Position numbers and translations under genes: made by a program. Source: an uncultured Clostridia bacterium (lineage in GTDB: Bacteria; Bacillota; Clostridia; Oscillospirales; Acutalibacteraceae). Taken from it: DNA of 7,450 nt. The stretch spans positions 1 to 7,450 of the forward strand of contig CALCBQ010000007.1 in assembly GCA_937897215.1 (NCBI GenBank). Direction: 5' to 3'. The notes under the pieces were generated by a model. That model was not told the DNA's origin. It saw nothing but the letters and a program-made list of their open reading frames with translations, and ran no database searches. The first letter of the stretch is position 1; each line of letters opens with the position of its first letter. Below, piece by piece: positions 5,516 through 7,450 of this stretch.

Positions 5516-7450
5516 TTACATTGCCTCGTGGAATGTACGACTGATTACTTCTCTTTGTTGTGCTTTTGAAAGTTTATTGAAGTTTACTGCATAACCTGAA
5601 ACACGAATTGTAAGGTTAGGGTATTTTTCAGGATTCTCATAAGCATCCATAAGTGTTTCTCTATTAAGCACATTTACGTTAATATGATGTGCCATTTTAG
5701 AAAAATAACCGTCAAGAATTGCAACAAGGTTTTCAACGCGTTCATCTTCATCTTTGCCTAATGCTTCAGGTGTGATTGAGAATGTATTTGAAATACCGTC
5801 GCGACAATCGTCATAGCTTAATTTTGCAACAGAGTTAAGAGATGCAAGCGCACCGTTTTCTTCACGGTTGTGCATTGGGTTAGCACCAGGTGCAAATGGT
5901 TCGGCATTCTTTCTGCCGTCAGGTGTAGCACCTGTGTTTTTACCATACATAACATTTGATGTAATTGTAAGCACTGAAAGTGTGTGAACTGCATTTCTGT
6001 AAGTAGGTGTTTGACGAAGTGCAGTAATTACACGGTGTGTCATATCTTTTGCAATAAGGTCAACACGGTCATCGTCATTACCAAATTTAGGGAAGTTACC
6101 TGTTGTTTTGAAGTCTGTAATAAATCCTTCGTCATCTTTTAATGGTTTTACATCTGCAAATTTAATAGCACTTAATGAGTCTGCAACAACTGAAAGACCT
6201 GCAATACCGAATGCCATAAATCGTTCAACGTCAGTATCGTGAAGTGCCATCTGAATTTTTTCGTAAGCGTATTTATCGTGCATATAATGGATTACGTTCA
6301 TTGTATTTACGTAAAGATGGCTTAACCACTCAATATAAATCTGGAAGCGTTCCATAACGCTGTCAAAATCAAGAGTTTCTAAAACTGTCATTTGTGGACC
6401 AATGTGCATTTTACTTGTTGTGTCATAACCGCCGTTAATTGCAATAAGCAAAAGTTTTGCAAGGTTGCAACGAGCACCGAAGAACTGCATCTGTTTACCG
6501 ATTTTCATTGCAGATACGCAACAAGCAATAGCGTAATCATCGCCATAGATTGGGCGCATAACATCGTCATTTTCATACTGAATTGAGTCAGTATCTGCTG
6601 AAACCTTTGCACAGAATTTTTTGAAGTTTTCGGGAAGCTGGGTTGACCACAAAATTGTAAGGTTTGGTTCAGGCGATGAGCCAAGAGTATAAAGAGTGTT
6701 AAGCATACGGAAGCTATTCTTTGTAACAAGAGTTCTGCCGTCTTCGCCCATACCGCCAACTGCTTCGGTAATCCACATAGGGTCGCCACCGAAAAGCTCG
6801 TTATATTCAGGTGTGCGAAGATGTCTTGCAATACGGAGTTTCATAACGAAATCATCCATAAGTTCTTGTGCACCTGACTCTGTAAGAATACCTCTTGCAA
6901 GGTCGCGTTCAATATAAATATCAAAGAAAGTACTTACACGGCCTAAAGACATAGCCGCACCATTCTGCTCCTTAATTGCAGCAAGATAAGCAAAATATGT
7001 CCATTGAATTGCTTCACGAGCATTACTTGCAGGGCCGCTGATATCGTAGCCATACATAGCAGCCATTTCTTTAAGGTAACCTAAGAATGTAATCTGCTGA
7101 TAAAGTTCTTCAAATGTGCGAATATCATCTGTTTTGAAGTTACCTGTTGCACGAGCTGCTTTATCTTTTTTCTTTTCTTCAATAAGACGGTCAACACCAT
7201 AAAGAGCAACACGACGATAGTCGCCGATAATTCTGCCGCGACCATAAGCATCGGGAAGTCCTGTAATTACATGGCACCTTCTTGCCTGACGCATTTCATC
7301 AGTATATGCACGGAAAACACCATCATTATGAGTTGTTCTGAATTTGAATTCTTCTTCAACTTTATCGCTTAACTTGTAGCCGTATGCCTCACACGCCTGA
7401 CGCACCATTCTCATACCACCGAATGGGTTTACACCACGCTTTAATGGGCG
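5516..7450 (-). CDS. pflB: Pyruvate formate-lyase (formate C-acetyltransferase), 5' end cut by window edge
   Basis: Glycyl-radical enzyme converting pyruvate and CoA to acetyl-CoA and formate, the main anaerobic route from pyruvate in many fermenters. The visible 644 codons stay open to base 7450. Codons upstream of the in-frame ATG at 7414 read RPLKRGVNPFGG, a conserved internal PFL stretch, so that ATG is not the start and roughly 100 N-terminal residues lie outside. Visible motifs: TGLPDAYGRGRIIGDYRR (substrate-binding arginine region), the adjacent catalytic cysteines in AIACCVSAM (codons at 6523-6518), and the glycyl-radical loop RVSGYAVNF with the radical glycine at 5596-5594, 26 residues from the C-terminus as in known PFLs. 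The Cys-Cys pair separates true pyruvate formate-lyase from glycerol/diol dehydratases and choline TMA-lyase, which have one cysteine. It is the first visible gene of the pflB-pflA-fhs cluster; its promoter is out of view. Confidence 0.98.
   Translation of the reverse strand, partial: RPLKRGVNPFGGMRMVRQACEAYGYKLSDKVEEEFKFRTTHNDGVFRAYTDEMRQARRCHVITGLPDAYGRGRIIGDYRRVALYGVDRLIEEKKKDKAARATGNFKTDDIRTFEELYQQITFLGYLKEMAAMYGYDISGPASNAREAIQWTYFAYLAAIKEQNGAAMSLGRVSTFFDIYIERDLARGILTESGAQELMDDFVMKLRIARHLRTPEYNELFGGDPMWITEAVGGMGEDGRTLVTKNSFRMLNTLYTLGSSPEPNLTILWSTQLPENFKKFCAKVSADTDSIQYENDDVMRPIYGDDYAIACCVSAMKIGKQMQFFGARCNLAKLLLIAINGGYDTTSKMHIGPQMTVLETLDFDSVMERFQIYIEWLSHLYVNTMNVIHYMHDKYAYEKIQMALHDTDVERFMAFGIAGLSVVADSLSAIKFADVKPLKDDEGFITDFKTTGNFPKFGNDDDRVDLIAKDMTHRVITALRQTPTYRNAVHTLSVLTITSNVMYGKNTGATPDGRKNAEPFAPGANPMHNREENGALASLNSVAKLSYDDCRDGISNTFSITPEALGKDEDERVENLVAILDGYFSKMAHHINVNVLNRETLMDAYENPEKYPNLTIRVSGYAVNFNKLSKAQQREVISRTFHEAM

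Noticed and set aside
6392..6917. Open frames of 64-108 codons within pflB
   Set aside because: Shadows of the pflB coding sequence; the pflB motifs are continuous through this interval.
1..7450. CRISPR array, tRNA, rRNA, insertion sequence or phage genes
   Set aside because: No regular spacer-repeat pattern, RNA gene sequence, transposase or phage protein is visible on either strand.

Overview
The window looks like chromosomal DNA from a low-GC, anaerobic, fermentative Firmicute, most likely a gut-type clostridium (Oscillospiraceae/Ruminococcaceae-like). This rests on the AT-rich sequence, strong AGGAGG-type ribosome binding sites, the glycyl-radical pyruvate formate-lyase, the clostridial formate-THF ligase, and a REC-SARP-like response regulator. 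The taxonomic placement is inference.

Layout. At the left edge (1-25, minus) are the first eight codons of a gene whose start matches clostridial alanyl-tRNA synthetase (alaS). It leaves the window. Between it and the next gene lie two back-to-back sigma-A promoters: a full-consensus one pointing left to alaS, and one with a perfect -10 pointing right. The rightward promoter drives a two-component operon: a membrane histidine kinase with seven transmembrane segments (159-2054; the start is reassigned from an upstream ATG to a TTG) and an overlapping response regulator (2035-2850). A 16-bp-stem terminator follows.

The right part carries a convergent minus-strand operon read from right to left: pflB (cut by the right edge), pflA and fhs. 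PflA makes the glycyl radical on PflB, PflB turns pyruvate and CoA into acetyl-CoA and formate, and Fhs attaches formate to tetrahydrofolate with ATP. The cluster therefore makes formate and commits it to one-carbon metabolism. Spacings of 2 nt and 19 nt support one transcript.

The 265-bp gap between the convergent operons (2851-3115) has no convincing gene. It holds a four-copy 7-bp tandem repeat, the terminator, a pair of 25/26-bp direct repeats and an imperfect palindrome. This looks like a dispersed intergenic repeat inserted behind fhs and is the least explained DNA here. I see no mobile-element gene, CRISPR array, RNA gene or clearly new system. The points most worth a second look are the divergent promoter pair with its consequences for the kinase start and alaS leader, and the repeat block.
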